From positions 1-35,197 of the forward strand of contig CAVFTC010000012.1 of assembly GCA_963625295.1 (NCBI GenBank): DNA of 35,197 nucleotides, given 5' to 3'. A model generated the notes under the pieces. That model saw only the letters and a list, made by a program, of their open reading frames with translations. It was not told where the DNA came from and made no database searches. This stretch comes from CAG-488 sp963625295. GTDB lineage: Bacteria > Bacillota > Clostridia > Oscillospirales > Acutalibacteraceae. The position numbers and the translations under genes are program-made. Below are positions 22,984-31,679 of this stretch, one piece after another; the first letter of the stretch is position 1; each line of letters starts with the position of its first letter.

Positions 22984-25900
22984 ATGTACAAGAAGGTTTC
23001 TGCAAACCTGAACTTTGTTGACCGAGAGAAAGCGGTTGAGGAGTTCTGGAAGGAAAACAAAATTTTTGAAAAAACCTGCGAAAAGAAAGGTCCGTCCTAT
23101 GTTTTCTACGACGGTCCGCCGACCGCTAACGGCAAGCCGCACATCGGTCATGTTTTGACCCGTGTTATCAAGGACTTGATCCCCCGTTACCGCACGATGA
23201 AAGGCTACCAAGTTCCCCGTAAGGCAGGTTGGGACACCCACGGTCTTCCGGTTGAGCTTGAGGTTGAAAAGCTTCTCGGCCTCGACGGCAAGGAGCAGAT
23301 TGAGCAGTACGGTCTGGAGCCGTTCATCGAAAAATGCAAAGAAAGCGTTTGGAAATACAAGGGAATGTGGGAGGATTTTTCCTTCACCGTCGGCTTCTGG
23401 GCAGACATGGACAATCCCTATGTTACCTACCACAACAGCTACATTGAGTCCGAGTGGTGGGCACTCAAAAAGATTTACGAAAAAGACCTTATCTACAAGG
23501 GCTTCAAGATTGTTCCCTACTGTCCTCGCTGCGGAACTCCGCTTTCCTCGCATGAGGTTGCTCAGGGATACAAATCAGTTAAGGAGCGTTCGGCAATCGC
23601 ACGCTTCAAGGTTAAAGGCGAGGACGCTTATTTTCTCGCATGGACGACAACCCCGTGGACTCTCCCCTCAAATGTTGCGCTTTGCGTAAACCCCGATGAG
23701 GAATACGCGAAGGTCAAGTGCGTTGACGGCAATGTTTACTACATCGCCGTTGCGCTTATGGATAAGGTTCTTTCACCTCTGGCGGAGGAAGAAAAGCCGG
23801 CTTACGAAATTCTTGAAAAATTCGTCGGCAAGGATCTTGAATATAAAGAATATGAGCCGCTCTTTGAGTGCGCAGGCAAAAAAGCCGAGCAGCAGCACAA
23901 GAAAGCGCATTTTGTTACCGTTGACAACTATGTCACAATGTCCGACGGTACAGGTATCGTTCACATTGCGCCGGCATTCGGTGAGGACGACTCCCGAATC
24001 GGTAGAAACTACGACCTTCCGTTCGTTCAGTTCGTTGACGGCAAGGGTAACATGACCGAGGAAACTCCGTTTGCCGGTCTGTTCGTCAAGGATGCAGATG
24101 TTCCCGTTCTTCAAAATCTTGAAGAGAGAGGACTTCTCTTCAGCGCACCGAAATTTGAGCATGACTATCCGTTCTGCTGGCGCTGCGACACTCCGCTCAT
24201 CTACTATGCAAGAGAGTCATGGTTCATCAAGATGACTGCGGTCAAGGACGACCTTATCAAGAACAACAATACTATCAACTGGATCCCCGAAAGCATAGGC
24301 AAGGGTCGCTTCGGCGATTGGCTTGAAAATGTTCAGGACTGGGGCATCAGCCGTAACCGCTACTGGGGCACTCCGCTCAATATTTGGGAGTGCGAATGCG
24401 GTCACAGACACTCCGTCGGCAGCATTGAGGAGCTTAAGAGCATGTCCGACAACTGCCCGGATGACATTGAGCTTCACCGTCCGTACATCGACTCGGTTAC
24501 CATCAAGTGTCCCGAGTGCGGCAAGCAGATGAAGCGTGTTCCCGAGGTTATCGACTGCTGGTTCGATTCAGGCTCAATGCCCTTCGCTCAGCACCACTAT
24601 CCGTTTGAAAATCAGGAGCTTTTCGAGAGCCAGTTCCCGGCAGATTTCATCTCCGAGGCTGTTGACCAGACAAGAGGCTGGTTCTATTCGCTCCTTGCAA
24701 TTTCGACGCTTATCTTCAACAAAGCTCCGTTCAAGAATGTTATCGTCCTCGGTCATGTTCAGGACGAAAACGGTCAAAAGATGAGCAAGTCCAAGGGCAA
24801 CGCCGTTGACCCGTTTGACGCTCTCAAAACCTACGGCGCAGACGCCATCCGCTGGTATTTCTACACGAACTCCGCTCCGTGGCTTCCGAACCGTTTCCAC
24901 GGCAAGGCGGTTATTGAGGGTCAGCGTAAATTCATGGGCACGCTTTGGAACACATATGCCTTCTATGTTCTTTACGCCGAAATTGACAAATTTGACCCGA
25001 CAAAATACGAGCTTGAATACGACAAGCTTTCCATCATGGACAAGTGGCTGCTTTCAAAGCTCAACTCAATGGTAAAAACCGTTGACGACAACATGGAGAA
25101 TTACAGAATTCCCGAGGCCTGCAAGGCTCTCCAGGAATTTGTCGACGACATGAGCAACTGGTATGTTCGCCGCTGCCGTGAGCGTTACTGGAAGCAGGGT
25201 CTTGAGCAGGATAAGATCAACGCTTATCTCACCCTCTACACTGCGCTTGTTACGGTCGCAAAGACCTCTGCTCCGATGATTCCGTTCATGGCCGAGGATA
25301 TCTATCAGAATCTTGTTCGCTCGGTTGACGGCAACGCAGAGGAAAGCGTTCATCTCTGCTCATTCCCCGAGGTCAACGAAAATCACATTGACCTTGAGCT
25401 TGAGAAGAACATGGATGAGGTTCTCAACATCGTCGGTCTTGGCCGTGCGGCAAGAAACGGCGCAAACATCAAAAACCGCCAGCCGCTCGCAAAGATGTAT
25501 GTCAATGCAGACATCAAGCTTGAGGGCTACTACAAGGATATTATCGAGGACGAGCTGAACATCAAGAGCGTCGTTTTCGTTGACGCAGCGGACGAGCTTT
25601 CCGACTACAACTTCAAGCCGCAGCTTAAAACGCTCGGACCGAAGTACGGCAAAAATCTCGGCGAGATCAGAACCGCACTTTCGGAGCTTGACGGCTCAAA
25701 GGCGAAGAAGGAGCTTGACGCAGACGGCCACATCACGCTGAACATCAGTATCGGCGCAATCGAGCTGACGGCGGACGATCTTCTTATCGAGGCTGTTCAA
25801 AAATCTGGTCTTTTCTCGGTTTCCGACTTCGGCGTAACGGTCGCTATCGACACAACTCTCACTCCCGAGCTTGTCGAGGAGGGCTTTGTCCGTGAGATCA

Positions 25901-26130
25901 TCAGCAAGATTCAGACCATGCGTAAGGACGCAGACTTCAATGTGACGGATCACATAATCATCAGCATTGAGGGCAACGACAAGCTTGCCGATATCATCAA
26001 CCGCAACAAGGAGGATATCTTCACCGCAGTTGTTGCCGACGAGCTTGTTACAGGCTCGGTTGACGGTCACACCGCCGAGTGGAACATCAACGGCGAAAAG
26101 GCAACCTTCGGCGTTAAGGTAAACAAATAA
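22984..26130 (+). CDS. ileS: Isoleucyl-tRNA synthetase, eukaryote-like (IleS2) type
   Basis: Charges tRNA-Ile with isoleucine in the cytoplasm; class I synthetase. HIGH is seen in PPTANGKPHIGHVLTR (about residue 52), and KMSKS in GQKMSKSKGN (about 598). Zinc-type cysteine pairs are in VPYCPRCGTPLSSHE, CECGH and IKCPECGKQM. The editing domain lies between (TTTPWTLPSN, TGIVHIAPAFGEDD). The length of 1048 residues and the sequence around the C-terminal region (NLVRSVDGNAEESVHLCSFPE) fit the eukaryote-like type rather than the ~930-residue bacterial type. That type is known for reduced mupirocin sensitivity. AAAGGAG precedes the ATG. Regulated by the T-box upstream. Confidence 0.96.
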   Translation: MYKKVSANLNFVDREKAVEEFWKENKIFEKTCEKKGPSYVFYDGPPTANGKPHIGHVLTRVIKDLIPRYRTMKGYQVPRKAGWDTHGLPVELEVEKLLGLDGKEQIEQYGLEPFIEKCKESVWKYKGMWEDFSFTVGFWADMDNPYVTYHNSYIESEWWALKKIYEKDLIYKGFKIVPYCPRCGTPLSSHEVAQGYKSVKERSAIARFKVKGEDAYFLAWTTTPWTLPSNVALCVNPDEEYAKVKCVDGNVYYIAVALMDKVLSPLAEEEKPAYEILEKFVGKDLEYKEYEPLFECAGKKAEQQHKKAHFVTVDNYVTMSDGTGIVHIAPAFGEDDSRIGRNYDLPFVQFVDGKGNMTEETPFAGLFVKDADVPVLQNLEERGLLFSAPKFEHDYPFCWRCDTPLIYYARESWFIKMTAVKDDLIKNNNTINWIPESIGKGRFGDWLENVQDWGISRNRYWGTPLNIWECECGHRHSVGSIEELKSMSDNCPDDIELHRPYIDSVTIKCPECGKQMKRVPEVIDCWFDSGSMPFAQHHYPFENQELFESQFPADFISEAVDQTRGWFYSLLAISTLIFNKAPFKNVIVLGHVQDENGQKMSKSKGNAVDPFDALKTYGADAIRWYFYTNSAPWLPNRFHGKAVIEGQRKFMGTLWNTYAFYVLYAEIDKFDPTKYELEYDKLSIMDKWLLSKLNSMVKTVDDNMENYRIPEACKALQEFVDDMSNWYVRRCRERYWKQGLEQDKINAYLTLYTALVTVAKTSAPMIPFMAEDIYQNLVRSVDGNAEESVHLCSFPEVNENHIDLELEKNMDEVLNIVGLGRAARNGANIKNRQPLAKMYVNADIKLEGYYKDIIEDELNIKSVVFVDAADELSDYNFKPQLKTLGPKYGKNLGEIRTALSELDGSKAKKELDADGHITLNISIGAIELTADDLLIEAVQKSGLFSVSDFGVTVAIDTTLTPELVEEGFVREIISKIQTMRKDADFNVTDHIIISIEGNDKLADIINRNKEDIFTAVVADELVTGSVDGHTAEWNINGEKATFGVKVNK

Positions 26131-26141
26131 ATCATAATACA

Positions 26142-26184
26142 TTTAAGGCAATACCTTGCAATTAAGGTGCTGCCTTAAATTTTT
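26142..26184 (+). terminator. Terminator of ileS built from a TTAAGGC-family palindrome
   Basis: TTTAAGGCA pairs with TGCCTTAAA, and an inner CCTT/AAGG encloses GCAATT; TTTTT follows. The outer sequence is the terminal repeat of the 169-bp elements, so a repeat seems to have been adopted as terminator. Confidence 0.75.
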
Positions 26185-26250
26185 GCTACAATTTAAAGCT
26201 ATTTATATAATAATCCGAGGTTTCATTTGTAAAGTTTGAATTCTTTGACA

Positions 26251-26279
26251 TTGACAAAAAAACGACAAAATATTAGAAT
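26251..26279 (+). promoter_or_regulatory. Promoter of azlCD
   Basis: Perfect TTGACA (26251-26256), 17-bp spacer, TAGAAT (26274-26279). Confidence 0.7.
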
Positions 26280-26309
26280 ATTACTATCATGAATAATTAT
26301 ACGCAATTT

Positions 26310-26326
26310 CGCACCTCAATTGTGCG
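26310..26326. repeat. Palindrome related to the 169-bp element ends, in the azlC leader
   Basis: CGCACCTCAATTGTGCG matches the right end of the 169-bp elements (compare 35169-35183) and lies between promoter and start codon of azlC, so it is transcribed as a leader hairpin. Confidence 0.55.
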
Positions 26327-26356
26327 CTGTTGTCTACTCGCTTGGATGATTTGTTA

Positions 26357-27067
26357 ATGAAAAAGAAGAAAGTTATTTTTGACGCCTTTAAGGCAGCCTT
26401 TCCGCATACCGTGCCCATTCTTGCGGGCTTTTGGTTTCTCGGCTTTACTTACGGCGTTTATATGAATGTTTCCGGCTTCGGATTTTGGTATCCGCTCATC
26501 ATGAGCTCGGTCATCTTCGGCGGTTCGCTTGAGTTTGTTGCGGTTTCAATGCTCCTCAGCCCGTTTGCTCCGCTGCAAGCCTTTGTCATGTCGCTTATGA
26601 TTCAGGCAAGGCATCTTTTTTACGGCTTGGCGATGCTGGACAAATACAAAAATGTCGGCATAAAAAAATACTACCTGATATTCGGAATGTGCGACGAAAC
26701 ATTTTCGGTCAACTGCTCGGCAGAGATTCCGGAGAATATCGACAAGGGCTGGTTCATGACGGCGGTCACGATGCTCAACCGAAGCTACTGGATCACCGGG
26801 TCTACCCTCGGCGGAATTTTAGGCTCGCTCATTTCCTTTAACACAAAGGGTATTGAGTTTGTTATGACGGCGATGTTTGTCGTCATTTTTCTTGAGCAGC
26901 TTATGAAGGAAAAGAAGCACTACACAGCAATTATCGGGCTTTTTTCCTCGATAGTATGCCTCGTTGCTTTCGGTTCGGATTCTTTTATGATTCCGACAAT
27001 GCTTTTGATTCTTTTCCTTCTTGCCGCACTTCGTAAGCCTATTGAAAAAGGAGGCGGATTGGAATGA
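26357..27067 (+). CDS. azlC: AzlC-family branched-chain amino acid exporter, large subunit
   Basis: Membrane permease subunit of 236 residues. Recognised by AFPHTVPILAGFWFLGFTYGVYM, SSVIFGGSLEFVAVSMLL and MIQARHLFYGLAML. There are about seven hydrophobic helices. With AzlD it is expected to export leucine, isoleucine and valine or related compounds. The start at 26357 has only a weak GGATGA upstream; a TTG at 26330 is an alternative that adds nine residues. It overlaps azlD by 4 bp (ATGA). Its place directly behind T-box-controlled ileS suggests a shared isoleucine theme, though it has its own promoter. Confidence 0.9.
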   Translation: MKKKKVIFDAFKAAFPHTVPILAGFWFLGFTYGVYMNVSGFGFWYPLIMSSVIFGGSLEFVAVSMLLSPFAPLQAFVMSLMIQARHLFYGLAMLDKYKNVGIKKYYLIFGMCDETFSVNCSAEIPENIDKGWFMTAVTMLNRSYWITGSTLGGILGSLISFNTKGIEFVMTAMFVVIFLEQLMKEKKHYTAIIGLFSSIVCLVAFGSDSFMIPTMLLILFLLAALRKPIEKGGGLE

Positions 27068-27396
27068 CAGTTCCGCAGCAGATAATAACCATCGCCGCCT
27101 GCGCAGGCGCAACGATGCTGACAAGATTTCTTCCGTTCGCCGTTTTTCAGTCAAAGAAAAGGCAAACGCCGAAATTCATCGAATATCTCGGCAAGGCTTT
27201 ACCGGCGGCGGTGTTCGCAATGCTGGTCGTTTATTGCCTAAAGAGCGTGGACATTCTCGGCGGAAGCCACGGCTTGCCGGAGCTGATAGCGATAGCAGTC
27301 GTTGTTCTTCTCCACCTTTGGAAAAAGCAGATGCTTCTCTCGATTGCCGGCGGCACAGCTTGCTATATGCTCCTTGTTCAATTTGTTTTCAGATAG
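27064..27396 (+). CDS. azlD: AzlD-family branched-chain amino acid exporter, small subunit
   Basis: Partner of AzlC, 110 residues with four hydrophobic segments. Family blocks are GATMLTRFLPFAVF and YLGKALPAAVFAMLVVYCL. The start overlaps the azlC stop (ATGA), so translation is coupled. The stop codon TAG falls at the left edge of the palindromic repeat at 27397-27439 (AGATAGACGG), so the final residues may have been set by that repeat. Confidence 0.9.
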   Translation: MTVPQQIITIAACAGATMLTRFLPFAVFQSKKRQTPKFIEYLGKALPAAVFAMLVVYCLKSVDILGGSHGLPELIAIAVVVLLHLWKKQMLLSIAGGTACYMLLVQFVFR

Positions 27397-27625
27397 ACGG
27401 AAGATGTTTGATGATGTATATCGTAATTTGCAGCATTTAAGGCAATACCGCACAAATTGAGGCGCGCGCCTTGCTTGAATATGTTTCCATCATGTTGCAC
27501 AAAAATTCTTTGACTTGCGTCAGCAAGCCTGCAAAATTTTTGTACAACCTGACGAAAAATCTTACTGCGCAATCCGCACACCTAAATTGTGCGGTATCGC
27601 CCTAAAATCTAACATCTATCTTAGC
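27397..27625. repeat. Copy of the 77-bp palindromic repeat, interrupted by the 169-bp element
   Basis: 27401-27439 matches the minus strand of 16165-16122 (AGATGTTTGATGATGTATATCG, then AATTTGCAGCATTTAA), and 27607-27618 matches the other arm (TCTAACATCTA). Between the arms lies the 169-bp element 27437-27605. Confidence 0.7.
27437..27605. mobile_element. 169-bp MITE-like element, copy 1
   Basis: Non-coding element with terminal inverted repeats of about 25-30 bp beginning TTAAGGCAATACCGCACA. The inner palindrome has arms GTTG-C-ACAAAAATT and AATTTTTGT-A-CAAC. Copy 2 at 35028-35196 is the same length with eight differences by my alignment. No transposase in the window. Confidence 0.8.
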
Positions 27626-27626
27626 A

Positions 27627-27655
27627 TTGACTTTATCAGTTAAAAGTGATAAAGT
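27627..27655 (+). promoter_or_regulatory. Promoter with overlapping operator-like palindrome
   Basis: TTGACT (27627-27632), 17-bp spacer, TAAAGT (27650-27655). A 9-bp inverted repeat ACTTTATCA/TGATAAAGT (27630-27655, 8-bp centre) covers the spacer and both boxes, the position expected of a repressor site. Confidence 0.6.
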
Positions 27656-27690
27656 ATTCTATAATGTATTTTAAACAGAGGTGGAAAGAA

Positions 27691-29328
27691 ATGGTTATTA
27701 CCGAGCTTCTTGAAAGAAATGCTCGACTTTATCCCTCGGACACGGCTCTCGTTGAGGTCAATCCCTCCGTTGAGCGTGACAACGCCGTGACATGGCGTGA
27801 GGCAAGTCTTATCGAAAGCGCACGCCCCGGCGCACCCTATCGCCGTGAGCTTTCGTGGAAGGACTTTGACCGCAGAGCAAACCGATTTGCAAATCTTCTG
27901 CTCAGCAGAAATGTTAAAAGAGGCACAAAGGTTGCCATTCTGCTTATGAACTGCATCGAATGGCTGCCGATTTATTTTGGAATTCTCAAAGCAGGCTGCA
28001 TTGCCGTTCCGATGAACTACCGCTATTCAAGCGAAGAGATAAAATACTGCCTTGACCTTGCGGATGTTGAGATTTTTGTTTTCGGCCCTGAATTTACAAG
28101 CCGAGTTGATCCGATACATAACGAGCTGAACAAAATCAAAATCACTCTTTTTGTCGGCAATGATGTACCGGAATACGCCGAAAGCTGCATGACGCTTATC
28201 CGCTATTGTTCGTCGTCGCTTCCGCCGATAGCCTTGGACGAAAACGACCATGCCGCAATTTATTTTTCTTCGGGCACGACGGGCTTCCCGAAGGCTATTT
28301 TACACCGCCACAAGGCTCTTTACTGCTCCTGCCTGACCGAGCAAAAGCATCACGGTCAGCAAAAGGACGATGTTTTCCTCTGCATTCCGCCGCTTTATCA
28401 CACGGGCGCAAAAATGCACTGGTTCGGCAGTCTTCTTTCGGGCAGCAAGGCGGTTATCCTCAGAGGTATCAAGCCCGAATGGATACTCCGCACCATCACG
28501 GAGGAGAAATGCACCATCGTTTGGCTTCTCGTTCCGTGGGCGCAGGACATTCTGGATGCTGTTGATTCCGGCAGAATAAACCTCAGCCATTATCTGCTCG
28601 ACCAGTGGAGGCTCATGCACATAGGCGCACAGCCTGTTCCGCCGAGCCTTATCCACAGATGGAAGAAGCTTTTTCCACATCATCAGTACGACACAAACTA
28701 CGGACTCAGCGAATCTCTCGGGCCGGGCTGCGTTCACCTTGGGGTTGAAAACATTGACAAGGTCGGCGCAATCGGCAAGGCGGGTTATCTTTGGGAAGCA
28801 AAGATCATCGACGATAAGGGCGAACCCGTTAAGCAGGGCGAGGTCGGCGAGCTGGCAGTTAAAGGACCGGGCGTTATGCTCGAATACTACAACAACCCTA
28901 AGGCCACCGATGAAATTCTCAAGGGCGACTGGCTCTACACCGGCGATATGGCAAAGGAGGACGAGGACGGATTCATCTACCTCGTTGACCGCAAAAAGGA
29001 TGTTGTTATCTCCGGCGGCGAGAATATTTATCCCGTTCAGATTGAGGATTTCCTGCGCCGCAACGATAAAATCAAGGATGTTGCCGTTATCGGTATTCCC
29101 GACCACAGGCTCGGCGAGATCACCGCGGCAATTATTGAGATCAAGGACGGCATGACCTGCACCGAGGAGGAAATAAACGCCTTCTGCGAGGAGCTTCCGA
29201 GGTACAAGCGTCCGAAGAAGATTATATTTGAAAAAGTTCCCCGTAACCCGACGGGAAAGATAGAAAAGCCTGTGCTCAGGGCAAAGTATTGCAAGGGCAG
29301 ACTTGTCGAATCACAGATTACAGGCTAA
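27691..29328 (+). CDS. AMP-forming acyl-CoA synthetase
   Basis: ANL-superfamily ligase of 545 residues that activates a carboxylic acid as acyl-AMP and transfers it to CoA. ATP loop YFSSGTTGFPKAILHRH, then NYGLSESLGPG, then GDWLYTGDMAKEDEDGFIYLVDRKKDVVISGGENIYP, and the C-terminal lysine in NPTGKIEKPVLR. The sequence type is that of fatty/aryl acid-CoA ligases, and context favours an aryl-acetate or branched-chain acid. The start at 27691 is set by AGAGGTGG upstream. It is first gene of a five-gene run (gaps 21, 2, 15 and 12 nt) behind an operator-like promoter. Confidence 0.9.
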   Translation: MVITELLERNARLYPSDTALVEVNPSVERDNAVTWREASLIESARPGAPYRRELSWKDFDRRANRFANLLLSRNVKRGTKVAILLMNCIEWLPIYFGILKAGCIAVPMNYRYSSEEIKYCLDLADVEIFVFGPEFTSRVDPIHNELNKIKITLFVGNDVPEYAESCMTLIRYCSSSLPPIALDENDHAAIYFSSGTTGFPKAILHRHKALYCSCLTEQKHHGQQKDDVFLCIPPLYHTGAKMHWFGSLLSGSKAVILRGIKPEWILRTITEEKCTIVWLLVPWAQDILDAVDSGRINLSHYLLDQWRLMHIGAQPVPPSLIHRWKKLFPHHQYDTNYGLSESLGPGCVHLGVENIDKVGAIGKAGYLWEAKIIDDKGEPVKQGEVGELAVKGPGVMLEYYNNPKATDEILKGDWLYTGDMAKEDEDGFIYLVDRKKDVVISGGENIYPVQIEDFLRRNDKIKDVAVIGIPDHRLGEITAAIIEIKDGMTCTEEEINAFCEELPRYKRPKKIIFEKVPRNPTGKIEKPVLRAKYCKGRLVESQITG

Positions 29329-29349
29329 ACAGCAAACGGAGGTTATATA

Positions 29350-31089
29350 ATGAAGCAGTTGATGCTTGGCAACGAAGCGGTTGCCAGAGGACTTTACGAA
29401 GCCGGCTGTTCCTTTGTTTCAAGCTACCCGGGTACTCCGAGTACGGAAATTACGGAATACGCCGCAAAGTATAAGGAGATTTATGCCGAGTGGGCACCCA
29501 ACGAAAAGGTAGCCGTTGAAGCGGCTTTCGGCGCATGTGTTGCAGGCAAGAGAAGCTTCTGTTCAATGAAGCATGTCGGACTCAATGTTGCAGCCGACCC
29601 GGTTTTCACCATCGCATACACCGGCGTTAACGCAGGTATGATTATCGGCGTTGCCGACGACGCAGGTATGCACAGCTCGCAGAACGAGCAGGATTCACGC
29701 CACTATGCGATTGCCGCAAAGCTCCCGATGCTTGAGCCGGCAGACGCAGGCGAATCGCTCAGCTTTGCAAAGCTCGCATACGAGATTTCCGAAAAATACG
29801 ACACACCCGTTTTCATAAAAATGTGTACAAGAGTTGCCCACTCTCAGAGCGTTGTTGAAACCTCGGACAGAGTGGAAACCTCAAAAACATACGAAAAAGA
29901 CGGCGCAAAATATATCATGATGCCCGGCAACGCAAAGCGCCGCCACCCGATTGTTGAGGAAAGAACCATCGCTCTCACCGAGTACGCCGAAACAGCCCCG
30001 TTCAACCGCATTGAGGACGGAAACGACCATTCGATCGGTATTATCACCTCAAGCACAAGCTATCAATATGCAAAAGAGGTTTGCGGCAACAGATACCCCG
30101 TGCTCAAGCTCGGCATGATAAATCCCCTGCCCATCAAGAAAATTCAGGATTTTGCAAAGACAGTCAACAAGGTAATCGTCATTGAGGAGCTTGACGGCAT
30201 AATCGAAACTCACTGCCGCAACATCGGCGTTGAAGTAACGGGCAAATCACTTTTCAGCTGCATTGACGAGCTGAGCCAGAACATTGTTGCCGAAAAGCTC
30301 GGCTACGATCCCGACTGCGGAAAGAAGCTTGACGAAAGCATTCCGGCAAGACCGCCGGTCATGTGCGCAGGTTGTCCGCACAGAGGTCTTTTCTACACAC
30401 TCAAAAAGAATAAGCTTACCGTTTTCGGCGATATCGGCTGCTACACGCTCGGCGCAGTTCCGCCGCTCGCCGCAATTGACACGACGATTTGCATGGGCGC
30501 TTCCGTTTCGGGAATCCACGGCTTCAACAAGGCCAACGAGGGCGCAAGCGAGGGCAAAACGGTCGCTGTCATCGGTGACTCAACCTTCATGCATTCCGGC
30601 GTGACGGGACTTATCAATATTGCGTACAACGAATCGAATTCGACCGTTATCATTCTTGATAACTCGATAACGGGTATGACCGGTCACCAGCAGAACCCGA
30701 CAACTGGCTTCAACCTCAAGGGCGACCCGTGCACAAAAATCAACCTTGAGGAACTCTGCCGCTCGGTAGGTATAAAGAGAGTCAGAGTTGTTGACCCGTA
30801 TAACCTCAAGGAGTGCGACGATGCGGTCAAGGAGGAGCTTGCGGCGAACGAGCCGTCGGTCATCATTTCAAGAAGACCGTGCGCACTTCTCAAATATGTT
30901 AAGCACAACGGACCTATCACGGCAAATGCGGACAAGTGCGTCGGCTGCAAGGCCTGCATGAAAATAGGCTGCCCCGCCATCAGCATTGTTGGCGGCAAGG
31001 TTAAAATAGACGCAACACTTTGTACCGGATGCGGCGTTTGCAGTCAGCTCTGCAAGTTCGGCGCACTTCCGAACGGAAAGGAGTCCTGA
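29350..31089 (+). CDS. iorA: Indolepyruvate:ferredoxin oxidoreductase, alpha subunit
   Basis: TPP-dependent enzyme that oxidatively decarboxylates aryl-pyruvates (indolepyruvate, phenylpyruvate, 4-hydroxyphenylpyruvate) to aryl-acetyl-CoA and reduces ferredoxin. The N-terminal pyrimidine-binding part has MLGNEAVARGLYEAGCSF and SSYPGTPSTEI. The TPP part has MCAGCPHRG, FGDIGCYTLG and GDSTFMHSG. The C-terminus holds two 4Fe-4S motifs, CVGCKACMKIGC and CTGCGVCSQLC. The length of 579 residues is normal. It is followed after 2 nt by iorB. Confidence 0.95.
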   Translation: MKQLMLGNEAVARGLYEAGCSFVSSYPGTPSTEITEYAAKYKEIYAEWAPNEKVAVEAAFGACVAGKRSFCSMKHVGLNVAADPVFTIAYTGVNAGMIIGVADDAGMHSSQNEQDSRHYAIAAKLPMLEPADAGESLSFAKLAYEISEKYDTPVFIKMCTRVAHSQSVVETSDRVETSKTYEKDGAKYIMMPGNAKRRHPIVEERTIALTEYAETAPFNRIEDGNDHSIGIITSSTSYQYAKEVCGNRYPVLKLGMINPLPIKKIQDFAKTVNKVIVIEELDGIIETHCRNIGVEVTGKSLFSCIDELSQNIVAEKLGYDPDCGKKLDESIPARPPVMCAGCPHRGLFYTLKKNKLTVFGDIGCYTLGAVPPLAAIDTTICMGASVSGIHGFNKANEGASEGKTVAVIGDSTFMHSGVTGLINIAYNESNSTVIILDNSITGMTGHQQNPTTGFNLKGDPCTKINLEELCRSVGIKRVRVVDPYNLKECDDAVKEELAANEPSVIISRRPCALLKYVKHNGPITANADKCVGCKACMKIGCPAISIVGGKVKIDATLCTGCGVCSQLCKFGALPNGKES

Positions 31090-31091
31090 TT

Positions 31092-31664
31092 ATGCAGACA
31101 AAAAATATTATGATCGTCGGAGTCGGCGGTCAGGGAACGCTGCTTGCAAGCAAGCTTCTCGGCAGACTTCTTCTTGAAAAAGGCTATGATGTCAAGGTCA
31201 GCGAGGTTCACGGAATGAGCCAGCGCGGCGGCAGCGTCGTAACATATGTCCGCTACGGCGACAGAGTTTATTCGCCGATTATCGACAAGGGCGAGGCGGA
31301 CGCAATTATTTCCTTTGAGCTTCTTGAAGCGGCTCGCTGGACGGAGTATCTCAAGCCGGACGGAACGATAATCACAAACACACAGGAAATCAATCCGATG
31401 CCCGTTATCACCGGTGCGGCGGAATATCCGACCGGACTTGTTGAAAAAATTAAGGCTCTCGGCGTTAAGCTTGATGCGATTGACGCCCTCTCCCTTGCCG
31501 AGGAAGCAGGAACCTCAAAGGCGGTCAACCTTGTTCTTATGGGCAGACTTTCAAAGTATTTTGACTTCACGACAGAGGAATGGATGGCAGCGATTGAAAA
31601 AAGCGTTCCTCCAAAATTCCTTGAGATAAACAAAAAAGCATTTTTACTCGGTAAAGAAGCATAA
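31092..31664 (+). CDS. iorB: Indolepyruvate:ferredoxin oxidoreductase, beta subunit
   Basis: Gamma-type domain partner of IorA, 190 residues. Opening NIMIVGVGGQGTLLASKLLG and the SEVHGMSQRGGSVVTYVR block are diagnostic. The start at 31092 is preferred because AAAGGAG lies upstream and the longer frame overlaps iorA. Acts only with IorA. Confidence 0.95.
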   Translation: MQTKNIMIVGVGGQGTLLASKLLGRLLLEKGYDVKVSEVHGMSQRGGSVVTYVRYGDRVYSPIIDKGEADAIISFELLEAARWTEYLKPDGTIITNTQEINPMPVITGAAEYPTGLVEKIKALGVKLDAIDALSLAEEAGTSKAVNLVLMGRLSKYFDFTTEEWMAAIEKSVPPKFLEINKKAFLLGKEA

Positions 31665-31679
31665 ACGGGAGAGCTTGTT

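Noticed and set aside
26131..26356. A second T-box in front of azlC
   Set aside because: No stem I, specifier or T-box sequence could be found. The structure there comes from short palindromes of the TTAAGGC family.
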